This document shows positions 27,585-35,894 of a stretch of 64,000 bases of DNA, in pieces (the first letter of the stretch is position 1; each line of letters opens with the position of its first letter). Source of the stretch: Kitasatospora sp. MAP12-44 (GTDB taxonomy: Bacteria > Actinomycetota > Actinomycetes > Streptomycetales > Streptomycetaceae). The translations under genes were made by a program, and so were the position numbers. The stretch is from contig NZ_JARZAE010000004.1 in NCBI RefSeq assembly GCF_029892095.1, positions 7,626,001 through 7,690,000 on the forward strand. The letters run 5' to 3'. The notes beneath the pieces were generated by a model. It did not search any database. It was not told where the DNA came from and worked only from the letters and a program-made list of their open reading frames with translations.

Positions 27585-30092
27585 TCAGCCCAGTCGGTCC
27601 ACCGAGGTGACACGCAGGACGGCGCGCCCCTCCTCGTTGGAGCCGTGCAGGTCGACCTCGGCGCTGATGCCCCAGTCGTGGTCGCCCGCCGGGTCGTCGA
27701 AGATCTGCCGCACTCGCCAGGAGTCCTCGTCCTCCTCGATCAGCAGCATCTTCGGGCCGCGGGCGTTCGGACCGGTCCCGAGGTCCTCGTGCTCCTCGTA
27801 GTACGCGTCCATCGCGTCGCCCCAGCGGTCCGCGTCCCAGCCGTACTCGCCGTCCAGCTCGCCCAGCACGTTGTAGTGCTCCAGCGCGCAGAGCTCGACC
27901 CGGCGGAACATCTCGTTGCGCACCAGCACCCGGAAGGCACGGGCGTTGGCGGTGACCGGCAGCGGCTTCTCGTCCAGTGCGACGGCCGGGGCGCCGTCGT
28001 CGGTCGGGTTGGCCAGCTGCTCCCACTCGTCCAGCAGGCTGGAGTCCACCTGGCGGACCAGTTCGCCCAGCCAGGCGATCACGTCCTTGAGCTCGTCGGT
28101 CTTCGCGTCCTCGGGGACGGTCTGCTCCAACGCCTTGTAGGCGCCCGCGAGATAGCGCAGCACGATGCCCTCGGTGCGGGCCAGGTCGTAGTGGCCGACG
28201 TAGTCCACGAAGGTCATCGCGCGCTCGAAGAGGTCGCGCGCCACGGACTTGGGACGCAGCGGGTAGTCGCCGATCCACGGGTGCGCCCGCTGGTAGACCT
28301 CGTAGGCGTGGGTGAGCAGCTCCTCCAGCGGCTTCGGGTAGGTCACCTCCTGCAGGCGCTCCATCCGCTCCTCGTACTCGACGCCGTCGCGCTTCATCTC
28401 GCCGATCGCCTCGCCGCGCGCCTTGTTCTGCTGCGCGGCCAGGATCTGGCGCGGGTCGTCCAGGGTCGCCTCGACCACCGAGACCACGTCCATCGCGTAC
28501 GTCGGCGACTCCGGGTCCAGCAGCTCGAAGGCGGCCAGCGAGAAGGTGGAGAGCGGCTGGTTGAGCGCGAAGTTCTCCTGCAGGTCGACGGTCAGGCGCA
28601 CGATGCGGCCCTCCGCGTCCGGCTCCTCCAGCCGCTCGACCACGCCGCCCGCCACCAGCGAGCGGTAGATCGCGATGGCCGAACGGATGTGCCGGCGCTG
28701 CGAGCTGCGTTCCTCGTGGTTGTCGGTGAGCAGCTTGCGCATGGCCTCGAAGGCGTTGCCCGGGCGGCCGATGACGGAGAGCAGCATCGCGTGGCTGACC
28801 CGGAAGCGCGAGACCAGCGGTTCGGGGTCGGCGGCGATCAGCCGCTCGAAGGTCTCCTCGCTCCAGCTGACGAAGCCCTCCGGGGCCTTCTTGCGGACCA
28901 CCTTGCGCTTCTTCTTGGGGTCGTCGCCGGCCTTGGCGATCAACTTGTCGTTCTCCACCACGTGTTCGGGGGCCTGCGCCGCCACCTGGCCGACGGTGTC
29001 GAAGCCGGCTCGTCCGGCGCGGCCGGCGATCTGGTGGAACTCCCGGGCGCGCAGCGTGCGCACCTTGACGCCGTCGTACTTGGAGAGCGCGGTGAAGAGC
29101 ACCGTGCGGATCGGCACGTTGACCCCGACGCCGAGCGTGTCCGTCCCGCAGATCACCTTCAACAGGCCTGCCTGCGCCAGACGTTCGACCAGTCGGCGGT
29201 ACTTGGGCAGCATGCCGGCGTGGTGCACGCCGATGCCGTGCCGGACGAACCGGGAGAGGTTGCGGCCGAACTTGGTGGTGAAGCGGAAGTGGCCGATCAG
29301 GTCGGCGATGGCGTCCTTCTCCGCCTTGGAGCACATGTTGATGCTCATCAGCGACTGGGCCCGCTCCACCGCCTCCTTCTGGGTGAAGTGCACGACGTAG
29401 ACCGGGGCCTGACCCGTCGTCAGCAACTCCTCCAGGGTGTCGTGCAGGGTGGTGCGGCGGTACTCGTAGAACAGCGGCACCGGGCGGGTGGTGGAGCGGA
29501 CCACGGTGGTCGGGCGGCCGGTGCGGCGCTTGAGGTCCTCCTCGAAGCGGCGGACGTCGCCGAGCGTCGCCGACATCAGCAGGAACTGCACGTGCGGCAG
29601 CTCCAGGATCGGGATCTGCCAGGCCCAGCCGCGGTCGGGCTCCGCGTAGAAGTGGAACTCGTCCATCACGACCTGGCCGATGTCGGCCCGCTCGCCGTCA
29701 CGCAGCGCGATGTTCGCCAGCACCTCGGCGGTGCAGCAGATGATCGGCGCGGTCGGGTTCACGCTGGCGTCGCCGGTCATCATGCCGACCTGCTCGGTGC
29801 CGAAGATCTTGCACAGGTCGAAGAACTTCTCCGAGACCAGCGCCTTGATCGGCGCGGTGTAGAAGGTCCGCTTGCCCTCCGCCAGCGCCGCGAAGTGCGC
29901 ACCGGCCGCCACCAGGCTCTTTCCCGAGCCGGTGGGGGTCGCCAGGATCACGTTCGCGCCGGTGAAGAGCTCGATCAGCGCCTCCTCCTGGGCCGGGTAG
30001 AGCGTGATGCCCCGTTCCTCCGCCCAGCCCGCGAAGGTGGTGTACAGCGCATCGGGGTCGGCCGGCCTGGGCATCAGATCTAGGAGGGTCAC
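27585..30092 (-). CDS. DEAD/DEAH-box (Ski2-like) RNA helicase with DUF3516 C-terminus
   Basis: 835 residues. Helicase motifs in order: Q-like TLYPAQEEALIELF, Walker A ATPTGSGKS (residues 51-59), DEFH box in QVVMDEFHFYAEPDRG, SAT in FLLMSATLGD, and motif VI HQIAGRAGRAGFD. The C-terminal 400 residues match the DUF3516 region that follows this helicase type in actinobacteria. The start is taken as GTG 30092 (MTLLDLMPRP); the open frame runs further upstream but overlaps the bioF start region and is not family-like. Predicted role: RNA unwinding or turnover in the cytoplasm. Confidence 0.88.
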   Translation of the reverse strand: MTLLDLMPRPADPDALYTTFAGWAEERGITLYPAQEEALIELFTGANVILATPTGSGKSLVAAGAHFAALAEGKRTFYTAPIKALVSEKFFDLCKIFGTEQVGMMTGDASVNPTAPIICCTAEVLANIALRDGERADIGQVVMDEFHFYAEPDRGWAWQIPILELPHVQFLLMSATLGDVRRFEEDLKRRTGRPTTVVRSTTRPVPLFYEYRRTTLHDTLEELLTTGQAPVYVVHFTQKEAVERAQSLMSINMCSKAEKDAIADLIGHFRFTTKFGRNLSRFVRHGIGVHHAGMLPKYRRLVERLAQAGLLKVICGTDTLGVGVNVPIRTVLFTALSKYDGVKVRTLRAREFHQIAGRAGRAGFDTVGQVAAQAPEHVVENDKLIAKAGDDPKKKRKVVRKKAPEGFVSWSEETFERLIAADPEPLVSRFRVSHAMLLSVIGRPGNAFEAMRKLLTDNHEERSSQRRHIRSAIAIYRSLVAGGVVERLEEPDAEGRIVRLTVDLQENFALNQPLSTFSLAAFELLDPESPTYAMDVVSVVEATLDDPRQILAAQQNKARGEAIGEMKRDGVEYEERMERLQEVTYPKPLEELLTHAYEVYQRAHPWIGDYPLRPKSVARDLFERAMTFVDYVGHYDLARTEGIVLRYLAGAYKALEQTVPEDAKTDELKDVIAWLGELVRQVDSSLLDEWEQLANPTDDGAPAVALDEKPLPVTANARAFRVLVRNEMFRRVELCALEHYNVLGELDGEYGWDADRWGDAMDAYYEEHEDLGTGPNARGPKMLLIEEDEDSWRVRQIFDDPAGDHDWGISAEVDLHGSNEEGRAVLRVTSVDRLG

Positions 30093-30188
30093 CGGCCCAT
30101 CTTGCCTGCTCGCGCGGCCGCACGGCAAAGAACGGTGTGCCCGGGACCACGTTGCCCCCTCGCCGGGGCACGTGCCAGGCTGCCGCCC

Positions 30189-31364
30189 ATGGTCCCGTAC
30201 CCCTCCGCGCCCGCCCGGGCCGTCGCCCCCGCCGCCGTCTTCGACTGGCTCGACGAGGCCGCCGAGTTGCGCGCCCAGGCCGGTCTCACCCGTACGCTGC
30301 GCAGCCGCCCGGCCGACGACCCGGTGCTCGACCTGGCGAGCAACGACTACCTGGGCCTGGTGCACCACCCCGCTGTCACCCGCGCGGCTGCCGACGCCGC
30401 GCTGCGCTGGGGCGGCGGCGCGACCGGTTCGCGTCTGGTCACCGGCACCACCGAGCTGCACACGGAGCTGGAAGTCGAGCTGGCCGACTTCTGCGGAGTG
30501 GAGGCCGCCCTGGTCTTCTCCTCCGGCTACGCCGCCAACCTGGCCGCCCTCACCGCGCTCACCGACCCCGACACGCTGATCGTCTCCGACGCCTACAACC
30601 ACGCCTCACTGATCGACGGCTGCCGGCTCTCCCGCGGCGACGTGCACCGCGCCCCGCACACCGACCCGCAGGCGGTGGCGGCGGCGCTGGCCGAACGCAG
30701 CCGGCCGCGCGCCCTGGTGGTCACCGACTCGCTCTTCTCGGTGGACGGCAACGCCGCCCCGCTGCGCGAGCTCTCCGCCGCCGCCCGCGCGCACGGCGCC
30801 GCCCTGCTGGTGGACGACGCGCACGGGCTCGGCGTGCTCGGCCCCGGCGGCAGCGGAGCGCTCGCGGCGGCGGGCCTGGCCGGCGCACCGGACACCGTGG
30901 CCACCGTGACGCTCTCCAAGTCGCTGGGCTCGCAGGGCGGCGCGGTGCTCGGCCCGCGCCGGGTGATCCGCCACCTCACCGAGACCGCCCGCACCTTCAT
31001 CTTCGACACCGGCCTCGCCCCGGCCGCCGTCGGCGCCGCGCTCGGCGCGCTGCGCCTGCTGCGCGCCGAGCCGCACCGCGCCGAGCGCGCCCGCGAGGTC
31101 GCCCGCACGCTGGCCGACCGGCTCACCGCCGCCGGCCTGCCGGCCAGCAGCCCGGACGCCGCCGTGGTCTCGGTCCGCGCACCGGGCCCGGAGCAGGCGG
31201 TGGCCTGGGCCGCCGACTGCCGCCGCGCCGGCCTGGCGGTGGGCTGCTTCCGCCCGCCCTCCGTCCCGGACGGCCACTCGCGCCTGCGCCTCACCGCACG
31301 CGGGGACCTGACCGACGAGCAGATCAGCTTCGCGGTGCGGGTCCTCACGACGACAGCGCCGTAG
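30189..31364 (+). CDS. bioF: 8-amino-7-oxononanoate synthase
   Basis: 391 residues; the alpha-oxoamine synthase that condenses pimeloyl thioester with alanine, first step of the biotin ring pathway. Motifs: LDLASNDYLGLVHHP, GGGATGSRLVTGTTELHTEL, FSSGYAANLAALTAL, DAYNHASLIDGCRLSRGDV, VDDAHGLGVLGPGGSG and the PLP lysine in TLSKSLGSQGG. ATG 30189 has only a weak ribosome-binding site. It is 4 kb from bioBAD and on the other strand. Its last 20 bp overlap the convergent MFS gene. Kbl (37704) is a paralogue, but only this one fits BioF. Confidence 0.88.
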   Translation: MVPYPSAPARAVAPAAVFDWLDEAAELRAQAGLTRTLRSRPADDPVLDLASNDYLGLVHHPAVTRAAADAALRWGGGATGSRLVTGTTELHTELEVELADFCGVEAALVFSSGYAANLAALTALTDPDTLIVSDAYNHASLIDGCRLSRGDVHRAPHTDPQAVAAALAERSRPRALVVTDSLFSVDGNAAPLRELSAAARAHGAALLVDDAHGLGVLGPGGSGALAAAGLAGAPDTVATVTLSKSLGSQGGAVLGPRRVIRHLTETARTFIFDTGLAPAAVGAALGALRLLRAEPHRAERAREVARTLADRLTAAGLPASSPDAAVVSVRAPGPEQAVAWAADCRRAGLAVGCFRPPSVPDGHSRLRLTARGDLTDEQISFAVRVLTTTAP

Positions 31365-32514
31365 CCTCCCGGCCGCGCCGCAGCCCCGCCCCGGCCAGGA
31401 CGGGCAGCACCCCGACCGCCAGCAGCGGGGCGGCGGCGAGCACGAAGCAGACGGCCGGCGGGAGGGCACCCGTCGCCAGCCCGGCGGCCGCGGTGCCCGC
31501 CGTCGAACCCGCGTTGAACGCGGTGTTCAGCCACGCGCCCGCCCGGACACGCCGCTCGGGCGCGGCGCACTCGTCAGCGAGCAGGTAGCCGGTGGCCAGC
31601 GCCGGGCTGACGAAGAGCCCGGCCAGGCCGACCAGCACCGCCAGGCCGCCCAGCCCCGGGGCGAGTCCGCTGACCGCCACCACCGTGCCCAGCCCGCTGA
31701 CCACCAGGCTCAGCCGCACCCGGGCCGGTCGCCGCCAGCGCACCGCGCCGTACGCCAGGCCGCCCAGCGCGCTGCCCGTGGCCATCGCCGCCTCCAGCCA
31801 GGCGACGGCGCCCGGGCGCCCCTGCCCGGCGGAGACGATCAGCAGGCCGAGCGCGCCCAGGCTCAGCCCCAGCGCGGCCGTCACCAGCACCGGCCGTCCG
31901 ATCCCGGGCACCAGGCCGCCTCTGCCCGCGGTCGCCGCTCGTGCCTTGCGGACCCCGGCGACGGGCGCGCAGACCAGCGCGAGCGTCCCCGCGAGCACCA
32001 GCGCGGCGCTCAGCAGCAGCCCCGGGGTGGGCCCGATCAGGCCGACGAGCAGCGGGCCGCCGACGTAGAGCAGCTCCTCGGCGACCGTGTCCAGACTGTA
32101 GGCGCGCTGCAACTCGGCTTCTCCCGGCAGCAGTTCGCTCCACAGCCCGCGCATCACCGGGCCCAGCGGGGGAGCGCAGGCACCGGCGGCCAGGGCGAGC
32201 AACGACAGCGGCAGTACGCCGTGCGCCACGACCAGCCCGACCAGTGCCGCCGCGTACAGCAGGGCCATCGGCGGCAGCGCCCGGCGCGGTCCGTGGCGGT
32301 CGATCAGACCAGCTCGGACCGGCGAGAGCACGGCGACGGTGAGCCCGAAGAGCGCCAGCACGCCGCCGGTGGTGGCGTATGAGCCGGTCGAGCGAGTGAG
32401 GGTCAGCACCAGGGAGAGGTTGACCGTCCCGTAGGAGAGCCGCCCGACGAGCGCGGCCGAGAAGGTGCGTGCGGCCTGCGGGGTGCGCAGCACGGCGCGA
32501 TAGGACGTAGGCAT
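31345..32514 (-). CDS. MFS transporter
   Basis: 389 residues with about 12 hydrophobic segments and an MFS loop RAGLIDRHGPRRALPPMALL after TM2. ATG 32514 follows GAGGAA. The substrate cannot be told from sequence; the family includes small-molecule exporters. It overlaps bioF at the 3' end, so a pathway link (for example a biotin precursor) is conceivable but weak. It is divergent from the enoyl-CoA hydratase gene. Confidence 0.8.
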   Translation of the reverse strand: MPTSYRAVLRTPQAARTFSAALVGRLSYGTVNLSLVLTLTRSTGSYATTGGVLALFGLTVAVLSPVRAGLIDRHGPRRALPPMALLYAAALVGLVVAHGVLPLSLLALAAGACAPPLGPVMRGLWSELLPGEAELQRAYSLDTVAEELLYVGGPLLVGLIGPTPGLLLSAALVLAGTLALVCAPVAGVRKARAATAGRGGLVPGIGRPVLVTAALGLSLGALGLLIVSAGQGRPGAVAWLEAAMATGSALGGLAYGAVRWRRPARVRLSLVVSGLGTVVAVSGLAPGLGGLAVLVGLAGLFVSPALATGYLLADECAAPERRVRAGAWLNTAFNAGSTAGTAAAGLATGALPPAVCFVLAAAPLLAVGVLPVLAGAGLRRGREATALSS

Positions 32515-32650
32515 GGGGATGTTCCTCGAAGAGTGGAGAGGGTGCGGGGACGCCGAAGTGCCGCACCGGCCAGGTGCGGTCCGATCGGCGCTCTACGCAC
32601 GAGGGAGGAACATGGGGCTCACATTAGCCATTGATGGACCGCTAGTCTCG

Positions 32651-32670
32651 GTGTTTACGATCGTTAACAC
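32651..32670. promoter_or_regulatory. 20-bp palindrome GTGTTTACGATCGTTAACAC upstream of the crotonase gene
   Basis: The halves match as inverted repeats at 9 of 10 positions. It is 5 nt before the GGAGGA ribosome-binding site of the 32687 start, a position suited to repression. TetR- and GntR-type fatty-acid regulators use sites of this size; the binder is unknown. Confidence 0.55.
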
Positions 32671-32686
32671 CTCTGGAGGACTCGCC

Positions 32687-33460
32687 ATGACGCGGTTCGT
32701 CACCCTGGACGTCGAGAACGCCGTCGGCACCATCCGGCTGGCCCGGCCGCCGATGAACGCTCTCGACGCGGCCATGCAGGACCAGCTCAAGGAGGTCGCC
32801 GAGGAGGCCGCCGCCCGGGCGGACGTGCGGGCCGTGGTGATCTACGGCGGCGAGAAGGTCTTCGCGGCCGGCGCCGACATCAAGGAGATGCAGCGCATGT
32901 CGTACACCGACATGGTGCAGCGCGGCGGAGCCCTGCAGGACGCGTTCACGGCGGTGGCCCGGATCCCGAAGCCGGTGGTCGCCGCAGTGACCGGCTACGC
33001 GCTGGGCGGCGGCTGCGAGTTGGCGCTCTGCGCGGACATCCGGATCGCCGGCGAGAACGCCAAGCTCGGCCAGCCGGAGATCCTGCTCGGCCTGATCCCG
33101 GGGGCCGGCGGCACCCAGCGGCTGGCTCGCCTGGTCGGCCCGGCCAAGGCCAAGGACCTGATCTTCACCGGCCGGATGGTGCGCGCCGACGAGGCGCTGC
33201 GGATCGGCCTGGTCGACCACGTGGTCCCGGCCGACGAGGTCTACTCCGCAGCCCTCGACTGGGCCGGCCGCCTCGCCGGCGGCCCGGCCTGGGCCCTGCG
33301 CGCGGCCAAGGAGGCCGTCGACCGCGGCCTGGAGACCGACCTCGACACCGGCCTCGCCCTGGAGCGCACCCTCTTCGCCGGCCTCTTCGCCACCGAGGAC
33401 CGCGACACCGGCATGCGCAGCTTCGTCGAAGACGGCCCGGGCAAGGCCAAGTTCGCCTAA
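32687..33460 (+). CDS. Enoyl-CoA hydratase/isomerase (crotonase family)
   Basis: 257 residues. The two catalytic Glu of true hydratases are present: GYALGGGCELALCADI and QPEILLGLIPGAGGTQRLAR. The oxyanion-hole segment FAAGADIKEM and ending GKAKFA fit. ATG 32687 has GGAGGA at 32675-32680. An in-frame ATG at 32612 with an even stronger GAGGGAGGA would add 25 residues, run through the palindrome and include a TTA codon; crotonases normally begin at MTRFVTLD, so I prefer 32687. Probable role: beta-oxidation or branched-chain acid breakdown. Confidence 0.88.
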   Translation: MTRFVTLDVENAVGTIRLARPPMNALDAAMQDQLKEVAEEAAARADVRAVVIYGGEKVFAAGADIKEMQRMSYTDMVQRGGALQDAFTAVARIPKPVVAAVTGYALGGGCELALCADIRIAGENAKLGQPEILLGLIPGAGGTQRLARLVGPAKAKDLIFTGRMVRADEALRIGLVDHVVPADEVYSAALDWAGRLAGGPAWALRAAKEAVDRGLETDLDTGLALERTLFAGLFATEDRDTGMRSFVEDGPGKAKFA

Positions 33461-33477
33461 GCCCGACCGCTTGCCGC

Positions 33478-34122
33478 TCAGCCGGCGACCAGCAGTGCCT
33501 CCGCCCCCACCGGGCGGTAGCCGGCGGCCTGGAAGACCCGGACGCTGGTCGCGTTGCCCGGCGCCTGCTGCGCCCACAGGGCGTCGCCCTCGGGCAGCAG
33601 GTGCCGGGCGCTGAGCGCCAGCGCCCGGCCCAGGCCCCGGCCGCGTCCCTCGGGCTCGACCTCGATCGCGGCCTCCCACCGGCCCGCCACCGCGCGGCCG
33701 AGCACCAGCAGCCCGCCGGGCACCGTCCAGGCCCGGACCGCGTCGCGGTAGCGCAGCGCCCGGACGATCCGCGGGTGCTCGCGGTCCTGGATCTCCTGCA
33801 GGGGCAGCGGCGGCTCTCCGGCCAACCGCCCGGCGACGGTCAGCAGGTCGATGTTGGTCACCAACCGCCCGGTCCGCTGCTCCAACGCGGTGAGGAAGCC
33901 CGGGCTGAGCGGCGCGGCCAGCGGATCGACGACCGCCGCGGCCAGCGTCTCGCGCACCCAGGCCGGGTCCTCGTCCGTGAACACCACCGCGTGCGCGCTG
34001 AACGAGAGCACGCCGGCGTCCCGGTGCGAGGGCTGCGGCAGCACCGTCACCGTGCCGTCCGAGGGCGGGAAGATCCCGCGCGCGGCGTTGTCCAGGATCC
34101 CGGCCATGGTCTGCTTGCTCAT
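33478..34122 (-). CDS. GNAT-family N-acetyltransferase-like protein
   Basis: 214 residues from ATG 34122 (GTG 34128 also possible; neither has a clear ribosome-binding site). The C-terminal half has the GNAT acetyl-CoA-binding pattern: IEVEPEGRGRGLGRALALSA, followed by NATSVRVFQAAGYRPVGAEA. The N-terminal half (GVLSFSAHAVVFTDEDPAWV) is less typical. The substrate is unknown. It converges with the crotonase gene. Confidence 0.75.
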   Translation of the reverse strand: MSKQTMAGILDNAARGIFPPSDGTVTVLPQPSHRDAGVLSFSAHAVVFTDEDPAWVRETLAAAVVDPLAAPLSPGFLTALEQRTGRLVTNIDLLTVAGRLAGEPPLPLQEIQDREHPRIVRALRYRDAVRAWTVPGGLLVLGRAVAGRWEAAIEVEPEGRGRGLGRALALSARHLLPEGDALWAQQAPGNATSVRVFQAAGYRPVGAEALLVAG

Positions 34123-34150
34123 GATCACTACTGTACGAGCGGGCGCCGGG

Positions 34151-35072
34151 TCAGTCCCCGAGAATGGTCAGATCCAGCCCGCTCAGGCGTTCGGGGTCGG
34201 CCAGCAGGTTGATCTCGACGATCAGGTCGCGCGCGACCGTGAAGCCCAGCACCGAGAACGGCTGCCCGCCCGGCGCGGTGACCAGGCCGGGGGAGCCGTT
34301 GACCAGCGCCGGCCGGGCGAACGCGGCGAACCGCGAGAAGGTCAGCGCCTGCTCGGCCACCGCCCGCGCCCCGCGCACCAGGCGGGACGGGCCCGCGAGC
34401 CCGGCGCCGGTGTCGGCGCGCAGCACCACGTCCGGGTCGAGCACCGCGACCAGCGCCTCGAAGTCACCGCCACGCGAGGCGGCGAGGAAGGCGTCGACCA
34501 CCTCGCGCTGCCGGGCGAGGTCCGCGTCGGGCGTGGCGGCACCCTGCACCCGGCGCCGCGCCCGGCTGGCGAGTTGGCGCGCGGCGGCGGGGGAGCGCTG
34601 CACGATCGGGGCGATCTCCTCGAAGGGCACGGCGAACATGTCGTGCAGCACGAAGGCCAGCCGCCCCCAGCCTTCGGCCGGGAGGTGCCCCCTTGGCCGG
34701 CGGCAGCGACTCCAGCACCACCAGCAGGGCCAGCCCGACCGAGTCGGCCAGCAGCGCCTGGGCCTCGGGGTCGCTCCCGCCCTCCGAGCCGCTGACGACC
34801 GGGTCGGGCACATGCACGTCGTCGCCGTCCATCGGCTCCTCACGCCGCGACCTGCGGGTGCGCAGCATGTCCAGGCAGATCCGCCCGACCACCGTGGTCA
34901 GCCAGCCGCCCAGGTTGTGCACGTCGCTGGTGTCGGAGCGGCTCAGCCGCAGCCAGGCCTCCTGGACGGCGTCCTCCGCCTCGCTCAGCGAGCCGAGCAT
35001 CCGGTAGGCCACCGCGCGCAGGCTGGCGCGGTTCTCCTCGAAGCGCTCCGCGAGAAAACTCTCGTCGTCCAT
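34151..35072 (-). pseudogene. ECF41/SigJ-type sigma factor gene, frameshifted by a short insertion
   Basis: The first frame (35072 leftwards) gives MDDESFLAERFEENRASLRA, the sigma-2 region with LGSLSEAEDAVQEAWLRLSR, and runs to VLESLPPA. There a 31-nt palindromic stretch (34664-34694) replaces about one codon (net +28 bp). The normal continuation appears in another frame: RLAFVLHDMFAVPFEEIAPI (sigma-4), SPAAARQLASRARRRVQG, then a SnoaL-like tail with VNGSPGLVTAPGGQPFSVLG and ADPERLSGLDL, ending at 34151. The tail marks the ECF41 (SigJ) group. As written, translation stops at 34464 after 202 residues with no sigma-4. GGGAGGG lies upstream of the ATG. Sequencing error is unlikely to add 28 bp. 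Confidence 0.85.
34664..34694. repeat. Short palindromic G+C-rich element inserted in the sigma gene
   Basis: The stretch begins CCCCCAGCCTTCGG and ends GGGAGGTGCCCCC plus TT on the plus strand; CCCAGCC and GGCCGGG form a hairpin around TTC. It interrupts the conserved PPAERLAFV segment exactly. I recall similar short palindromes scattered through Streptomyces genomes, but no second copy was seen in this window. Confidence 0.6.
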
Positions 35073-35073
35073 C

Positions 35074-35100
35074 GGTCACACCCTCCCATCGTGTTCCGTC
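35074..35100 (+). promoter_or_regulatory. ECF41-type promoter of the NAD(P)-binding protein gene
   Basis: GGTCACA (35074-35080), 16-nt spacer, CGTC (35097-35100). The ECF41 consensus as I remember it is TGTCACA-N16-CGTC; one position differs. It would start transcription near 35107, 55 nt before the ATG at 35162. Confidence 0.65.
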
Positions 35101-35108
35101 AGTGCTGT

Positions 35109-35135
35109 GACGGATGAAGCCCGGCCGATGTGACG
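35109..35135 (-). promoter_or_regulatory. ECF41-type promoter of the sigma gene (autoregulation)
   Basis: On the minus strand: CGTCACA (35135-35129), 16-nt spacer, CGTC (35112-35109). One mismatch from the remembered consensus. It faces the sigma gene start at 35072. Its -10 lies only 8 bp from that of the opposing promoter, so the two face each other. Confidence 0.65.
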
Positions 35136-35161
35136 GGCAACCCGCAAGAGGAGGCAATCAG

Positions 35162-35830
35162 ATGAGACTCACCGTCGTCGCCGCGACCGGCGGCATCGGG
35201 CGCCAGCTCCTGGAGCAGGCCCTCGCGGCCGGCCATGAGGTCACCGCGGTGGTCCGCAGCCCGCACAAGCTCCCGCCCACGCGGGCCCGGGTCGTCACCG
35301 CCGACCTGAACGACGCCGACCCGGCGGCCCTGCGCGGCGCGATCGTTGGGGCCGACGCGGTGCTCTCGGGCCTCGGCCCCCGTTCGAAGTCCGAGGCCGG
35401 CGTCGCCTGGCAGGGCACCACGGCCGTCATCGCGGCGATGCGCGAGGCCGGCGTGCGGCGGCTCGTCGTGGTCAGCGCCGCGCCGGTCGGTACCGTCCGC
35501 TCGCCCGGCCGCCCGCACCCGCCCAGGCACGACCCGGGCGACGGCTTCGTCCTGCGCCACCTGGCCTACCCGCTGCTCAAGGCCGCCCTGCGCGAGCACT
35601 ACGCCGACGTCGCCCATATGGAGGACGCCCTGCGCGACAGCGGCCTGGACTGGACGGCGGTCCGCCCGGTCCGGCTCACCGACAAGCCGCTGACAGGCCA
35701 CTACCGCACGGCTCGCGGCCGCAACCTGCGCCACGGCCTGGTGATCTCCCGCGCCGACGTGGCCCACTGCATGCTGGCCGCCCTGGAGCGGCCCGACACG
35801 GTCGGGCAGACCGTCGGCGTCGCCCGATAG
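35162..35830 (+). CDS. NAD(P)-binding NmrA/epimerase-like oxidoreductase
   Basis: 222 residues with an N-terminal Rossmann fold: LTVVAATGGIGRQLLEQALA (dinucleotide motif GxxGxxx), then VTAVVRSPHKL and ADLNDADPAALRGAIVGADA. The rest (VRRLVVVSAAPVG, HMEDALRDSGLDWTAVRPVR) fits NmrA/SDR-a5-like proteins. ATG 35162 follows AAGAGGAGG. Known ECF41 sigma genes sit next to a carboxymuconolactone decarboxylase, oxidoreductase or epimerase that they control; this gene fits that role and carries the matching promoter. Confidence 0.8.
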   Translation: MRLTVVAATGGIGRQLLEQALAAGHEVTAVVRSPHKLPPTRARVVTADLNDADPAALRGAIVGADAVLSGLGPRSKSEAGVAWQGTTAVIAAMREAGVRRLVVVSAAPVGTVRSPGRPHPPRHDPGDGFVLRHLAYPLLKAALREHYADVAHMEDALRDSGLDWTAVRPVRLTDKPLTGHYRTARGRNLRHGLVISRADVAHCMLAALERPDTVGQTVGVAR

Positions 35831-35843
35831 GGCCCGGACCTGC

Positions 35844-35880
35844 CGAAGGGGCGGCGGATCGCGGATCCGCCGCCCCTTCG
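35844..35880. terminator. Perfect hairpin between convergent genes
   Basis: CGAAGGGGCGGCGGATC (35844-35860), loop GCG, GATCCGCCGCCCCTTCG (35864-35880). A 17-bp perfect stem serving both the oxidoreductase and the small repeat-protein gene. Confidence 0.88.
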
Positions 35881-35894
35881 CCGCAAGCCGCCGC

